NCBI GenBank assembly: GCA_943788445.1
Contig: CALSQH010000004.1
Span: 186,001 to 250,000, forward strand
Direction: 5' to 3'
Source: an uncultured Pseudomonadales bacterium
GTDB taxonomy: Bacteria > Pseudomonadota > Gammaproteobacteria > Pseudomonadales > Porticoccaceae
Length of the DNA: 64,000 nt
The notes beneath the pieces are model-generated. The model was not told the origin of the DNA. It was given only the letters and a program-made list of their open reading frames with translations, and searched no databases. Numbering within the stretch: the first letter of the stretch is position 1; each line of letters begins with the position of its first letter. A program made the position numbers and the translations under genes. Shown here one piece after another: positions 43,261 to 53,688 of this stretch.

Positions 43261-43353
43261 CCTTAGCTAGTAAGGAGCCTCAGCTGATAAAGAGCCTTAG
43301 CTGGTAAAGAGCCTCAGCCTATCAAAGGCCTCAGCCCAGAAAAAAACCTCAGC
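43261..43353. repeat. 17-bp tandem repeat overlapping the argH stop codon
   Basis: The core CCTYAGC starts at 43261, 43278, 43295, 43312, 43329 and 43347, i.e. a 17-base period with the last step 18. Between cores the text is like TGATAAAGAG. The sixth core contains the argH stop codon (43349-43351, minus strand), and the cyaY stop lies four bases before the first core. It looks like a duplication series of the argH 3' end. Confidence 0.85.
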
Positions 43354-44776
43354 GCGCGCCAAGTTTTGCCAAAGCACGCTGCGCTGCAGCTTTTACCTGT
43401 GCAGGAGCTGTACCGCCAAGATGATCACGGGCAGCCACAGAGCCTTCCAGAGTTAAGACATCAAAGACATCAGCGCTAATTTCACCGGAGAATTGTTGTA
43501 GTTCTTCAAGAGACATTTCCGACAGGTCTTTATTTTCGGCAATACCATAGGCAACAGATTTGCCAACAATTTCATGGGAGTCTCTAAAGGCAATACCTTT
43601 GCCTACTAGGTAGTCCGCCAGATCAGTGGCGGTTGAAAAGCCGCGGCGTGCCGCCTCGTACATCTCTTCTTTTCTCGATTCAATGGCCGGAATCATATCG
43701 GCAAAAGCTCGCAGACAGTCACGGACTGTATCAACAGCATCAAACAGCGGCTCTTTATCTTCCTGATTATCTTTGTTGTAGGCCAGTGGCTGGCTTTTCA
43801 TCAGCGTTAACAGAGCAATCAAATGGCCGTTAACCCTGCCGGTTTTGCCTCGTACCAGTTCTGGCACATCGGGATTCTTTTTCTGCGGCATAATCGAAGA
43901 GCCGGTGCAGAAGCGATCGGGCAAGTTGATAAACTGAAATTGAGCCGAGGTCCATAGCACCAACTCTTCAGACATACGAGAGAGGTGGGTCATTAGGATG
44001 CTAGAAAAGGCGCAGAATTCAATGGCAAAGTCTCTATCACTGACCGAGTCCAGAGAGTTTTCTGTGGGTTTGTCAAAAAACAGTGCGTCAGCGGTAAACT
44101 GCCTATCGATCGGATAGGTGGTTCCAGCCAGCGCCGCAGCGCCGAGTGGGCTCTGATTGAGTCGCGCGCGGCAGTCTTGAAGACGGCTATAGTCGCGCTC
44201 AAGCATTTCATTCCATGCCAGCAGGTGATGACCAAAGGTTACCGGCTGTGCTGTTTGCAGGTGGGTAAAACCGGGCATAATGGTGTTGGCTTCACTGGCC
44301 GCAAGCTCAATCATTCCCTGTTGCAAGCGCGTTAAAAGAGGCCCTATCAGGTCGATCTGGTCACGTAGCCAAAGCTTAATATCGGTGGCTACCTGATCAT
44401 TGCGTGAGCGTCCAGTATGTAATTTTTTGCCGACGATGCCGATTTTATCGGTCAGCGCAGCTTCAATGTTCATATGCACATCTTCAAGTGGCACAGACCA
44501 GACAAACTCTCCGGATTCAATTTGCACTTCGATCTCTTGTAAGCCAACAATAATCTGCTCGCGCTCGTCAGCCGTTAATACATTTGCTGTGCAAAGCATT
44601 TTTGCATGTGCGATCGAGCCCTGAATATCTTGACGATAAAAGCGCTGATCAAAATTCACCGAGGCGGTAAAGCGTGCGACAAATTCATCGACAGGTTCGT
44701 TAAATCGGCCTCCCCAAGCCTGATTAGTTTTGGGGGTTGACGGATTATTCATAGTATTTTTCTCAGATTGACTCAT
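43349..44776 (-). CDS. argH: Argininosuccinate lyase
   Basis: A 475-residue enzyme that splits argininosuccinate to arginine and fumarate. It has [18 protein letters not shown] near the N-terminus, [14 protein letters not shown] (about residues 122-135), and the fumarase/aspartase signature [17 protein letters not shown] (about residue 290 on) carrying the catalytic serine loop. The first ~10 residues ([10 protein letters not shown]) are an extension, and the ATG at codon 9 is a possible start. It is divergent from algZ-algR, as in Pseudomonas. Its stop codon lies in a 17-bp repeat array. Confidence 0.95.
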   Translation of the reverse strand: MSQSEKNTMNNPSTPKTNQAWGGRFNEPVDEFVARFTASVNFDQRFYRQDIQGSIAHAKMLCTANVLTADEREQIIVGLQEIEVQIESGEFVWSVPLEDVHMNIEAALTDKIGIVGKKLHTGRSRNDQVATDIKLWLRDQIDLIGPLLTRLQQGMIELAASEANTIMPGFTHLQTAQPVTFGHHLLAWNEMLERDYSRLQDCRARLNQSPLGAAALAGTTYPIDRQFTADALFFDKPTENSLDSVSDRDFAIEFCAFSSILMTHLSRMSEELVLWTSAQFQFINLPDRFCTGSSIMPQKKNPDVPELVRGKTGRVNGHLIALLTLMKSQPLAYNKDNQEDKEPLFDAVDTVRDCLRAFADMIPAIESRKEEMYEAARRGFSTATDLADYLVGKGIAFRDSHEIVGKSVAYGIAENKDLSEMSLEELQQFSGEISADVFDVLTLEGSVAARDHLGGTAPAQVKAAAQRALAKLGAR

Positions 44777-44846
44777 CGACTTATTTGCTCAGTGGTTATA
44801 TCGCGACTAGGATTATAGCTAATCACAGGGATGAGCAATAACTCGA

Positions 44847-45905
44847 ATGAGTGATTTAGGAGAAAAACAGCTTCAATTAGACGAATATTTTATTCCTGAC
44901 CTCTGTCGCGGGCAGGGATTGTTGGGTTTATTGGTGATTACAGGGTTGTTTGCTGTCCTGATGGTATTTGTGCGTACGGGTATTTCGGCCTTTGATTTTC
45001 TGTTATTTGGCAAAATCGCACTGGAAGTATTCTGGATTGCACTGCTCAGCGCATTCTTTTTATGTCAGGGACGCCGCTATCTTATCAACCTCCCGCTGCG
45101 CCATGTCGCCTTAATTAATTATCTGTTAGTACTTCTAGCCGCCGCTATCTGCGCCGCGATCGCTGAGTTATCGAGTAATTTTCTGTTGAGAGGCGTATGG
45201 CATGCAGATGCGCTGTTAATCGTCGATACGGTAGTAATCACGGCAATACCCGCAGGTGCAATATTGAGACTATTTTATCTACAGCACCGATTGCGTCAAC
45301 AGCAGCGTGCCAGCCAAGAGGCGCGCATTGAGGCCCTGCAGTCGAAAATTCGGCCGCACTTTTTGTTCAATAGTATGAATAGTCTGGCGAGTCTGATTCG
45401 GCTTGATCCAGATAAGGCGGAGCTTATTCTAGAAAATCTCTGCGATTTATTTCGCTACGCCCTCAGTGATGGAAATGCGGGAGTGAGCTTGCAGTTAGAA
45501 GTTGATACCTGCAAAAAGTATCTGGAGATTGAAAAATTACGTCTCGCGGAGCGCCTTAAATATAAATGGGATATACAGACGGACCTGAGTAAAATTTCTG
45601 TACCAGCACTTATCTTGCAGCCGCTAATTGAAAACGCCGTATTTCACGGCATTCAGCCTGCCTTGAAAGGTGGCTATGTGAATATTAAAATTTATCAGCA
45701 GGGCGAATGGATCTGTATTGATATAGTTAACAGTCTGGAAAATAAAGCGCAGAAGCCGGTTAAAAAGCCAGTTGGGCATAATCTTGCCGTTAAAAATTTG
45801 CGTCATCGACTCGATATCTTTTTTAACAAGCAGGCAGAGTTGCAAGAAACTGTAAAGCAAAATCATTACCATACAAGGATACGATTTAAACCATTGGAGG
45901 GTTAA
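44847..45905 (+). CDS. algZ: LytS-family sensor histidine kinase AlgZ/FimS-like
   Basis: A 352-residue membrane kinase. After DEYFIPDLCRGQGLLGLL, four to five spans cover about residues 20-155. The His_kinase domain follows: RIEALQSKIRPHFLFNSMNSL (His about 171), then LILQPLIENAVFHGIQP as the N-box of the ATPase. This unorthodox kinase family lacks a classic H-box. In Pseudomonas AlgZ (FimS) controls AlgR in alginate and twitching regulation. It sits two bases before algR. Confidence 0.85.
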   Translation: MSDLGEKQLQLDEYFIPDLCRGQGLLGLLVITGLFAVLMVFVRTGISAFDFLLFGKIALEVFWIALLSAFFLCQGRRYLINLPLRHVALINYLLVLLAAAICAAIAELSSNFLLRGVWHADALLIVDTVVITAIPAGAILRLFYLQHRLRQQQRASQEARIEALQSKIRPHFLFNSMNSLASLIRLDPDKAELILENLCDLFRYALSDGNAGVSLQLEVDTCKKYLEIEKLRLAERLKYKWDIQTDLSKISVPALILQPLIENAVFHGIQPALKGGYVNIKIYQQGEWICIDIVNSLENKAQKPVKKPVGHNLAVKNLRHRLDIFFNKQAELQETVKQNHYHTRIRFKPLEG

Positions 45906-45907
45906 CT

Positions 45908-46627
45908 GTGGTCAAGGTACTGATCGTTGATGATGAACCGCTGGCGCGGATTCGCCTGCGACACCATCTGGAAAAGATGAGTGACGTGCGGCTAGTTGGT
46001 CAGGCCACTAATGGACTCGAAGCTGTTCAATTGGTGGGTAAATGCAGTCCGGATATTGTCCTTATGGATATCCGTATGCCTGAGATGGATGGTCTTCAGG
46101 CCGCCAAAGTCATTGCTCAGATGACCCTGCCGCCGGCCGTTATTTTTTGCACCGCTTTTGAGGATTTTGCCCTGCGCGCTTTTGATGCTCAGGCCTGTGC
46201 CTATTTATTAAAGCCAATTAAACTCGATGAGTTGGTCGCAGCCATCAAACAGGCCACTCGCAAGACCCGTGCGCAGATTATCGAAAGACCGCGAACCCAT
46301 CGCCGTCATCTATGCAGTAGAACCCACGAGGGCATCGACTTAATACCGGTTAAAAAAATTCTTCTATTACAGGCTGAGCAAAAGTACGTAACGGCCTATT
46401 TGGCGGATAGCGAAGCGGTGCTATCGGATACCTTGAAAGAGATAGAAGAGGAATTTGCCGATCTATTTGTGCGTGTTCATCGCAATGCCTTGGTGTCTAG
46501 GGACGCCATAGAGGGGCTAACTTTTGTTGATGGACATCTGTCGGTGAGTATTCGTGACCTGAGTATTCAACCGATGGTCAGTCGGCGACTGGAACCCAAA
46601 TTGCGGCAGTTGCTGCCAGAACTTTAA
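45908..46627 (+). CDS. algR: LytTR-family response regulator AlgR
   Basis: A 239-residue regulator. The receiver domain (VLIVDDEPLARIRLRHHL; phospho-acceptor Asp in VLMDIRMPEMDG, about residue 54; AYLLKPIKL) is followed by a LytTR DNA-binding domain (about residues 140-235: LLQAEQKYVTAYLADSEAVL and VRVHRNALVSRDAI). The start is GTG 45908 with GGAGGG six bases upstream. It is adjacent to hemC, the Pseudomonas arrangement. Targets in this organism are unknown; exopolysaccharide is an obvious guess but not shown. Confidence 0.9.
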   Translation: MVKVLIVDDEPLARIRLRHHLEKMSDVRLVGQATNGLEAVQLVGKCSPDIVLMDIRMPEMDGLQAAKVIAQMTLPPAVIFCTAFEDFALRAFDAQACAYLLKPIKLDELVAAIKQATRKTRAQIIERPRTHRRHLCSRTHEGIDLIPVKKILLLQAEQKYVTAYLADSEAVLSDTLKEIEEEFADLFVRVHRNALVSRDAIEGLTFVDGHLSVSIRDLSIQPMVSRRLEPKLRQLLPEL

Positions 46628-46707
46628 AGATTTAACCAGAGCCACAAAAATAGGGCTTTTAGAACTGCCCAACTGAGTCAAAATCGTCGATAATGTCACT
46701 CTTGTAA

Positions 46708-47664
46708 ATGACTAGCGATGGAATATCAGTGTCCCAAACTATCCGAATTGCTACGCGAAAGAGCCCTCTGGCGCTTTGGCAGGCCGAGTTTGTTAAAGCC
46801 AAACTTCTAGAATGCAACGCTGATCTGGATGTGCAGTTGGTCGCCATGACTACTCGCGGCGATGTGCTGCTGGATACTCCTCTGGCCAAGGTTGGCGGCA
46901 AAGGGTTGTTTGTCAAAGAGCTTGAAGTCGCCATGCTGGAAAGTCGCGCTGATATCGCCGTGCATTCAATGAAAGATGTGCCGATGGAATTCCCCGAGGG
47001 TCTTGGGCTGGCGGTGATCTGTCAGCGCGAAGATCCTCTCGATGCATTTGTCTCCAATCAGTATAAAACCCTTGAAGATCTTCCTTCGGGCGCCGTAGTG
47101 GGTACCTCTAGTTTGCGTCGCCAGTGTCAGATACGGGCAAAGTTTCCCGATTTAAAAATTAAAGATCTACGCGGCAATGTAAACACCCGACTGACCAAAT
47201 TAGATGGCGGCGACTACGACGCGATTATTCTCGCCAGTGCCGGTCTTATCCGCTTGGATATGGAAACCAGAATCGCATCACGCTTGCCTGCAGATCTATG
47301 CTTGCCTGCGGGCGGGCAGGGTGCCGTAGGCATTGAGTGCCGCAACAGCGATCAAGCCACACTCAACCTTATAGCCAGCCTAAATGACCCTGACACCCAT
47401 ACTCGCGTCACTGCTGAGCGAGCACTCAACCGTCACTTGCAGGGTGGCTGTCAGGTTCCTATTGCCTGTTATGCAGAGTTGCAGGAAAACAACCAGAGTT
47501 TAAGAGTGCGCGCCCTAGTGGGCAGTGTCGATGGATCAGTGATTCTTGAGAATGAAATTTGCGGTCCCAGAGAGTCTGCAGAAGAGCTGGGTATAGAGCT
47601 AGCCGAGCGGCTTTTGGCTGCCGGTGCTGGAGAGATTCTCGCTGAGGTCTATGGAGCTGGTTGA
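46708..47664 (+). CDS. hemC: Porphobilinogen deaminase (hydroxymethylbilane synthase)
   Basis: A 318-residue enzyme that links four porphobilinogens into hydroxymethylbilane. [20 protein letters not shown] opens the fold. [18 protein letters not shown] and [18 protein letters not shown] form the active site. The dipyrromethane cofactor cysteine is in [14 protein letters not shown] (about Cys247). ATG 46708 lacks an obvious ribosome site; a GTG at codon 8 is a possible alternative. It begins the hemC-hemD-hemX-hemY run. Confidence 0.95.
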   Translation: MTSDGISVSQTIRIATRKSPLALWQAEFVKAKLLECNADLDVQLVAMTTRGDVLLDTPLAKVGGKGLFVKELEVAMLESRADIAVHSMKDVPMEFPEGLGLAVICQREDPLDAFVSNQYKTLEDLPSGAVVGTSSLRRQCQIRAKFPDLKIKDLRGNVNTRLTKLDGGDYDAIILASAGLIRLDMETRIASRLPADLCLPAGGQGAVGIECRNSDQATLNLIASLNDPDTHTRVTAERALNRHLQGGCQVPIACYAELQENNQSLRVRALVGSVDGSVILENEICGPRESAEELGIELAERLLAAGAGEILAEVYGAG

Positions 47665-48434
47665 TGACAGAGTCCGGTGATCAAAATAGTTTAGCCGCCA
47701 GACGGATATTGCTAATCAGGCCAAAGCGCCAAGATGATCAGCTGATATCAATGCTGGAAAACACCGGCGCGCAGGTTACTCATACGCCAGTGATGTCGAT
47801 AGAGGCTGTTACTGAAAACCAGGGCAATACAAGCCAGAATATAAAAAGCCAGATTCTCGAGCTAGATAATTTTCACAAGGCTATTTTTGTCAGTGGCAAT
47901 GCCGCAGAGTTGGCGGTTGAATGGATCGATCAATACTGGCCGATGTTACCTGTGGGGATTGATTACTTTTCTGTTGGTGAGCGCACAGCTGAGCTGTTAA
48001 AACAGGTTGGTATTGATGCTCTCTGTCCCAGTGGCCGTCAGAACAGTGAAGAGCTACTGCAATTGCCGCAGCTCCAGCAGTTGGAAAACCAGCGGATTAT
48101 TATTTTTCGTGGCTGCGGTGGGCGGGAGATTCTCGCCGGGACATTAATTGAGCGAGGTGCGCGGGTTGACTACTGCGAACTTTACCGTCGTGTTATCGAC
48201 AGCCAACAGTTAGCGCTAGCCCAGCAACAGCAGGCGGACTGCTTGATTGCCCACAGCGGTGAACTCATTCAAGCAATGGGAGAAGCTGAAGGTACTCTAT
48301 TTGCCGATACTGCAGTGGTTGTTCCCAGTGAGCGGGTGGCGACAATAGCCAAACATCTGGGTTACCGGAAGGTGATCTGTGCTGAAAACGCGCTGCCTGA
48401 AGCGATGCTAGCCGCCGTGGAAAAAGTTTTTTGA
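47664..48434 (+). CDS. hemD: Uroporphyrinogen-III synthase
   Basis: A 256-residue two-domain enzyme that cyclises hydroxymethylbilane with inversion of ring D. This family is poorly conserved; visible marks are RRILLIRPKRQDDQLISML at the start, AIFVSGNAAELAVEW in the middle, and IIIFRGCGGREILAGTLIERG with VDYCELYRRV. ATG 47664 shares one base with the hemC stop (an in-frame TTG precedes it). Position between hemC and hemX supports the call. Confidence 0.9.
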   Translation: MTESGDQNSLAARRILLIRPKRQDDQLISMLENTGAQVTHTPVMSIEAVTENQGNTSQNIKSQILELDNFHKAIFVSGNAAELAVEWIDQYWPMLPVGIDYFSVGERTAELLKQVGIDALCPSGRQNSEELLQLPQLQQLENQRIIIFRGCGGREILAGTLIERGARVDYCELYRRVIDSQQLALAQQQQADCLIAHSGELIQAMGEAEGTLFADTAVVVPSERVATIAKHLGYRKVICAENALPEAMLAAVEKVF

Positions 48435-48572
48435 GCAGCCTCTGCCCAATCCGATTTTAAGGCAGACAATTTATTGCATAGAAACCCCATCACGGGCTAC
48501 TCTTTAGGTAGACTAGATGCTCAAGAAATCTAGGTACCCAAGACATATAGCCCCTAAGATCCAAGAGGAAAA

Positions 48573-49754
48573 ATGGTGACGGACAAAAAAACAACGCCGC
48601 CCAAGGCTGGTGATAAACAGCCAGGCGATATATCTGATAAGTCGATGCCAGAGGCTGCGGTTAAAACAACCGACAAAAAAGCCGCGGATAAAAAAACCTC
48701 CCGTAAAGCCCCACTTAAAACTTCCAGCAACGGTTTTCCCTTGTTAAAAGCTCTGTTGATACTTGTTGTGATGGGCGCTCTGGGTTTTGCTGGTTGGAAA
48801 GGTTGGGCTGAGTGGAAAATTCAGCTGCAAGAAAGAGCCGGAGTATCAGATAGTCTGCAGACGGATATAGCGGCGATTGAGCGTAGGCTCGGTCAGCAAC
48901 AGCAGTCAAATCGCCAGACAGTTCAGCAGCAGTCCGAGTTAATTTCGCAGCTTGAAGATCAACTCTACTCGGTTAAATTAAGATTAAATTCCCAAGCCGA
49001 ACGAATATTGCAACTTGGCACAGCTAGTCGAGGCGACTGGTTGCTATCCGAGGCTGCTTACTTAATTCGCCTCGCCAATCAGCGTTTGCAGGTAGAGCGG
49101 AGTACCGAGAATCCACTGGCGATACTAGAGAACGTCGATAATATTTTTGTTCAGCTGGACGACCCCGAATTACTCCCAGTGCGCAGAGCTTTGGCTGAAG
49201 ATATAGCGGCGTTGCGGATGACCAGCAAGATTGATCGAGAGGGGATATTTCTTGAAGTGGAGGCTATCTCAGGGGTGATTGACGATCTGTTAATTGTTCA
49301 GCCAGTCAGTGCAACCAAACCTGCAACTGTGGCAGATAACGAGACTGTGGATGAGCAAAATACTACTTTATTAGATAGCTTTGAACGCTTTAGCCAAAAG
49401 CTCGGCCAGTTGATAGTAGTGCGAAAACGCCAACAGCCTATCGAGCCGCTGTTGACCAGTAATGAGCAGTCTATTATTCAGCACAATATCTATCTTTTAC
49501 TGGAGCAGGCTCAGAGTGCGCTGCTGCGAGAAGAACAAATTATTTATAGCGCCAGCTTAGAAAAAACCGCAGGGTTGTTACAGCGGTACTACCAATTAAA
49601 CAGCCAGAGTCAGGCGCTTATTGAGCGTTTAAACCTACTTAGTGAACGCTCGGTGATCCAACAGTTGCCGGATATTTCAGGTTCTATAGCGGCGGTTCAG
49701 ACAATGCTTAACCTACGTCAGAGTCGCATCAGTGACGGGGAGCAACAGAAGTGA
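48573..49754 (+). CDS. hemX: HemX-like membrane protein
   Basis: A 393-residue protein with a lysine-rich cytoplasmic lead (about 1-48), one membrane span (FPLLKALLILVVMGALGFAG, about 50-69) and a long periplasmic part. The periplasmic part begins with a coiled coil (IERRLGQQQQSNRQTVQQQS), and LSEAAYLIRLANQRLQVERS is typical. It was once annotated as uroporphyrinogen methyltransferase, but it lacks a methyltransferase fold. Its role in heme synthesis is unclear. The 138-base gap before it may contain a promoter; AGAGGAAAA precedes the ATG. Confidence 0.85.
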   Translation: MVTDKKTTPPKAGDKQPGDISDKSMPEAAVKTTDKKAADKKTSRKAPLKTSSNGFPLLKALLILVVMGALGFAGWKGWAEWKIQLQERAGVSDSLQTDIAAIERRLGQQQQSNRQTVQQQSELISQLEDQLYSVKLRLNSQAERILQLGTASRGDWLLSEAAYLIRLANQRLQVERSTENPLAILENVDNIFVQLDDPELLPVRRALAEDIAALRMTSKIDREGIFLEVEAISGVIDDLLIVQPVSATKPATVADNETVDEQNTTLLDSFERFSQKLGQLIVVRKRQQPIEPLLTSNEQSIIQHNIYLLLEQAQSALLREEQIIYSASLEKTAGLLQRYYQLNSQSQALIERLNLLSERSVIQQLPDISGSIAAVQTMLNLRQSRISDGEQQK

Positions 49755-50965
49755 GAAAGCTGCTTGTGCTGTTGATGCTGGCGCTACTGATCGGTGCTGC
49801 GCTGGTGTGGATATTGCAGCTGGGCAGTGGTTATATATTGCTTAGTTTTGAGACCTTTACTCTAGAGATGAGTGCTTGGACTGGTCTGCTACTGTATCTG
49901 ACAGCCACTGGATTACTACTCTGGTTGTTGTTGACTTGGCGTTGGATAGCTGGAGCCGGGGGCTTGCAACTATGGTGGCAAAGCCGACGCAGTGCACGCA
50001 AAATTAATCAGACGGCTGAGGGACTATTGTTGTTCGCCGAAGATGACTGGCAACAGGCAGAAAAATTGTTATCACAGTCGGCGGAAAAGTCGGCAATGCC
50101 TGTAGTTAATTTACTTTTTGCTGCCCGTGCCGCCGCTGACAACAATCAGATCGAGCGGGCTCGACAGCTATTAAAGCGTTTAAAAATAACCTATCCAAAG
50201 CGTCGTTTTATTGCCGATAAAGCATTAGCTGAGCTTTTTTTACTGGAGGAAAAGCCCACCGAAGCACTGCAGATTCTTCGTGGGATGCACAGTAAAAAGC
50301 CCAGTGATCGCGGGCTGTTAAGACTTTTGGCCGATGCCTATTATATGGCTGAAGACTGGGGTCCACTGCAAAAACTGTTGCGTGACCTCAAGCACTACAA
50401 AGTGATTGGCGGCGATGCACTGGCCAATCTTGAGCTGGATGTCTACTGCAGCCTGCTGGATGAATATACCCCAGATCCAGAGCTTCCAATTAGCGAACAA
50501 AAAGCGCTACTGGAAGATATCTGGGATTTCACACCGAAAAAATTACACAAAAATCAACAGGTTATTGCGGTCTATTCAGACAGTTTAGCTCGAGTGAGCG
50601 CCCCAGAGAAACAACAGACATTGTTGATTAAAGCGCTGACTCATCAATGGCATCCGCAGCTGGTGGTGCAATTTGGTGAATTGCAATCGGCAACCCCAGA
50701 GAAGCAGTTAATGATGGCGGAAAAATGGCTGCAGAAGCATCGCGATGACCCTGATCTATTGTTGGCGCTGGGGCTTATCTGCCAGCGGCTGAAATTTTGG
50801 GGTAAAGCGCGAGACTATTTGTCAGCTGCGGTCACATTGCGGCCATCGACTCAGGCCTATATCTCCTTAGCCGAGGTGCTTGAGAAGGTTGGAGACGGCA
50901 GTGCCAGCGCCGATATTTATCGGCGTGGTCTGTTGGCAGCACGGGAGTCTTTAGAAGAGGCTTAG
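49751..50965 (+). CDS. hemY: HemY-like TPR membrane protein
   Basis: A 404-residue protein with two N-terminal membrane spans (about 1-24 and 42-65) and a helical TPR region (AEGLLLFAEDDWQQAEKLL, NQIERARQLLKRLKITYPKR, LLALGLICQRLKFWGKARDY). It matches the proteobacterial HemY_N family, unrelated to the Gram-positive protoporphyrinogen oxidase of the same name. GTG 49751 overlaps the hemX stop. It ends one base before the convergent nfo gene. Confidence 0.85.
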   Translation: MRKLLVLLMLALLIGAALVWILQLGSGYILLSFETFTLEMSAWTGLLLYLTATGLLLWLLLTWRWIAGAGGLQLWWQSRRSARKINQTAEGLLLFAEDDWQQAEKLLSQSAEKSAMPVVNLLFAARAAADNNQIERARQLLKRLKITYPKRRFIADKALAELFLLEEKPTEALQILRGMHSKKPSDRGLLRLLADAYYMAEDWGPLQKLLRDLKHYKVIGGDALANLELDVYCSLLDEYTPDPELPISEQKALLEDIWDFTPKKLHKNQQVIAVYSDSLARVSAPEKQQTLLIKALTHQWHPQLVVQFGELQSATPEKQLMMAEKWLQKHRDDPDLLLALGLICQRLKFWGKARDYLSAAVTLRPSTQAYISLAEVLEKVGDGSASADIYRRGLLAARESLEEA

Positions 50966-50966
50966 A

Positions 50967-51815
50967 TTAAACCGCAGACTGAAAGCTGCGCAGCAGATTT
51001 ATCTCATCGGCCCAGATTGATGGGTCGATGGTTTCCAGTACCAGCGGGATACCGTCAAACCGATTGTCCTGCATAATAAATTGAAAGACATTCAAACCCA
51101 GATTGCCGTGGCCAAGGCTGTGATGGCGATCGACCCTGCTAGAAAATTCCGAACGTGAATCATTCAGGTGCATTCCGCAGAGATACTCAAAGCCAACGAT
51201 GCGCTCAAAATCGGCAAATACCTTTTCACAACCATCAGTGCTGCGCATATCGTAACCAGCGGCAAAAGCATGGCAGGTGTCATAGCATATACCCACCCGA
51301 GATTTATCTTCGACGCCATCAATTATGGCAGCGAGCTGTTCAAAACTAAAGCCGAGATTGCTGCCCTGGCCGGCAGTATTTTCGATGACTGCGGTAACGC
51401 CGGCAGTGGCATCCAGCGCTAGGTTGATCGATTCACTGATAGTTTTAATACATTGGTCTTCGGAAATTTTTCGCAGGTGACTGCCCGGGTGAAAGTTGAG
51501 GTATTTAAGGTTCAACTGTTCGCAGCGCTGTAATTCATCGACAAATGCTTGTCGAGACTTCTCTAAACCCTCGTGTTCCGGATGGCCGAGATTTATTAGA
51601 TAGCTGTCATGGGGGAGAATCTGTTCGGGTGAAAAATTGTACAGTGCGCAGTTTTCTTTAAATGCTTCAATGCTCTCCTGTGTAAGCGGCTTTGCCTGCC
51701 ACTGACGCTGGTTTTTGGTGAAGAAGGCAAATGCCGTAGCGCCAATGTTATGGGCGTTAATCGGTGCATTTTCAATTCCGCCAGCAGCGCTGACATGGGC
51801 TCCAATATATTTCAT
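50967..51815 (-). CDS. nfo: Endonuclease IV (AP endonuclease)
   Basis: A 282-residue zinc-dependent TIM-barrel enzyme that cleaves DNA at abasic sites. [18 protein letters not shown] is the family start. [60 protein letters not shown] and [18 protein letters not shown] carry the metal ligands. The length is normal. It is transcribed alone, divergent from the hemerythrin gene. Confidence 0.95.
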   Translation of the reverse strand: MKYIGAHVSAAGGIENAPINAHNIGATAFAFFTKNQRQWQAKPLTQESIEAFKENCALYNFSPEQILPHDSYLINLGHPEHEGLEKSRQAFVDELQRCEQLNLKYLNFHPGSHLRKISEDQCIKTISESINLALDATAGVTAVIENTAGQGSNLGFSFEQLAAIIDGVEDKSRVGICYDTCHAFAAGYDMRSTDGCEKVFADFERIVGFEYLCGMHLNDSRSEFSSRVDRHHSLGHGNLGLNVFQFIMQDNRFDGIPLVLETIDPSIWADEINLLRSFQSAV

Positions 51816-51979
51816 AGACAGATATTCTTGTGCCGTTAATTATTTATTCAGATCGCGATAATAAGGTAAAAAAAGACAAAGTCCATCAGCATTGATGGCT
51901 ATCAACGGCTATGGAGAAAAAACCTGTTAGCCTGATCCAATTAGAGAGTAATGTTGAAAATATCAGGAGGGGATAGATC

Positions 51980-52417
51980 ATGACTGATTTTGATTGCACA
52001 CCTCAGGTTGATCTCGAGTTTATGAATGCTGAGCACAGAAAGGCCTTTGATGACGCCAATGAAATTAAGCAGCTGTTGGGTATGGCAAAAAAAGATTTAA
52101 AGTTGGTTGAGAAGGATATTGATAAACGATTAAAGAAATTACTTGCGGATACGGTTAATCATTTCCATTTGGAAGAGAAGTGTATGGAAGAGTACCAATT
52201 TCCCGCCCGAGAAAAACACCAGCAAGAGCATCAGCGGGTGCTGGCATGGATGGTCGATGAGCACAGTCGTTGGCAATCTCAACCTAGTGTCGAAGCAATG
52301 CTGCGGTTAGAGCATTATGTTGGCGAAGAATTTCCCCAGTGGCTGGTCAATCATATTGTCACTATGGATACGGTTACTGCCAGTTATATTGCACGCAATG
52401 GCGGCGGCTTTCTTTAA
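51980..52417 (+). CDS. Bacteriohemerythrin
   Basis: A 145-residue four-helix di-iron oxygen-binding protein. All iron ligands can be placed: His19 (AEHRKAF), His61 and Glu65 (HFHLEE), His80 and His84 (KHQQEH), and His125 with Asp130 (WLVNHIVTMD). Such proteins bind oxygen or nitric oxide, sometimes for sensing or storage. GGAGG lies shortly upstream of the ATG. It is a single-gene unit whose last four bases overlap the convergent MnmC2-like gene. Confidence 0.85.
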   Translation: MTDFDCTPQVDLEFMNAEHRKAFDDANEIKQLLGMAKKDLKLVEKDIDKRLKKLLADTVNHFHLEEKCMEEYQFPAREKHQQEHQRVLAWMVDEHSRWQSQPSVEAMLRLEHYVGEEFPQWLVNHIVTMDTVTASYIARNGGGFL

Positions 52418-53688
52418 ATACGGCTTCTTTTTAAATCGCGAATGATAAAGCGGGCTGGATGCATCGCATTGAGCAATTCTCGTTCGAGCGGGGGTGTTTC
52501 GCCGGCAATCTGTGCAGCCAAAATCTCAGCTGTCAGGGGTGCGTAACTCAAGCCTCGTGACCCCATGCCGCAATTCACATAAAGATTGGGTAAATAACTG
52601 CCCCGCGTCTCCAGTACAGTTTTGGCGTCGCGGCGCAAAATGGCGTAGTCCTCAATCATCTCAGGCACATTGGGTAGAGCGCCAACAATCGGCAGATAGT
52701 CGGCCGTGGTGCAGCGGAAATTGGCACGTCCAGTCAGATTTTCAATCGGGGGTTGGCCTACTGTTGCAGCTAACCTAGAATCAGTGGCTCTGATCTGTTC
52801 AATATTAGTGCGATGATCTTCATCGCGAACCTCAGGGGTGAAAATATCTTTATTGTAGGTCGCCCCGCAGCTGTGAAAACCATTTTCGGCGGGGGTGAAA
52901 TAACCCTCACCACAGATAACGGTTTTCAATTGACTGCTCTCGGCAGTGCTGGGCAGTTGAGTGATTTGGCCACGTATTTTACGCAGCGGTAAAAAGTCAC
53001 TCTGGGCAAAGTTTTTGCAGTCAAAGGCGCTGGCAATAACCACGGTTTCACTGCACATGATGGTTTGGCCGTCTGAGCTGTTTAATTTCCAGCTATTGTT
53101 ATCGGCGTCATGGTTTAGGCTGTGAATATCCCCCTGCAATAGGGGAATGTTATTGTTTTCCAGCAGTTGCTGGCAGATTAGCGCCGGTGGCAACCAGCCC
53201 AGTTGGGGAAAGTAGAGGGCGGTTTCGGCACTTAGTGAAATGCCTGAGAGTGCTTGAAGTTGTTGTTTGCTGACTGATTGGACTATATCCGGCTGATCGG
53301 CAAAGCGTTGGCTAATCAGAGCAAAATCAGCGACTTTCTTGGGGCTTTCTGGAACTACCAGAATACCGCATTGCTGGCCCAATCCACGATCCCAAAAAGG
53401 TTGATAGTAGTCACTGCAAAACTGTATTGCGGCGAGATTTATCCGCGGTAAAGCATCATCTCGTGGCGATAATTTGGGATAGACAATTCCCTGAGAGTTT
53501 CCCGAAGCCTCTGAGCCTGCCTGAGGGTGGCGATCAACGATAGTGACCTCAAAGCCGCGACGTTTTAACGCCACCGCCGCAGTACATCCTGCAATTCCAG
53601 CACCGATAACCGTAATCTGTTTTGTGGTTGTTCGAGCGGGCTGTTTTGGCAGGTACCAAGGCAGTTCGGTTACTGGCGCGGCGCTCAT
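52414..53688 (-). CDS. Stand-alone MnmC2-type FAD oxidoreductase
   Basis: A 424-residue FAD protein matching the C-terminal half of bifunctional MnmC, which removes the carboxymethyl group of cmnm5(s2)U at tRNA position 34. PWYLPKQ near residue 10 matches the linker that precedes this domain in full MnmC. It is followed by the Rossmann motif VIGAGIAGCTAAVALKRRG (about 26-44), ASGNSQGIVYPKLSPRDD and the late NCGMGSRGLSYAPL. The N-terminal methyltransferase (MnmC1, about 240 residues) is missing and no remnant lies upstream. It overlaps fldB by four bases (ATGA). A DadA-like amino-acid oxidoreductase is the alternative. Confidence 0.8.
   Translation of the reverse strand: MSAAPVTELPWYLPKQPARTTTKQITVIGAGIAGCTAAVALKRRGFEVTIVDRHPQAGSEASGNSQGIVYPKLSPRDDALPRINLAAIQFCSDYYQPFWDRGLGQQCGILVVPESPKKVADFALISQRFADQPDIVQSVSKQQLQALSGISLSAETALYFPQLGWLPPALICQQLLENNNIPLLQGDIHSLNHDADNNSWKLNSSDGQTIMCSETVVIASAFDCKNFAQSDFLPLRKIRGQITQLPSTAESSQLKTVICGEGYFTPAENGFHSCGATYNKDIFTPEVRDEDHRTNIEQIRATDSRLAATVGQPPIENLTGRANFRCTTADYLPIVGALPNVPEMIEDYAILRRDAKTVLETRGSYLPNLYVNCGMGSRGLSYAPLTAEILAAQIAGETPPLERELLNAMHPARFIIRDLKRSRI

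Noticed and set aside
43261..43353. Possible CRISPR array
   Set aside because: The period is 17 bases with no unique spacers and no cas genes; it is a simple tandem repeat.
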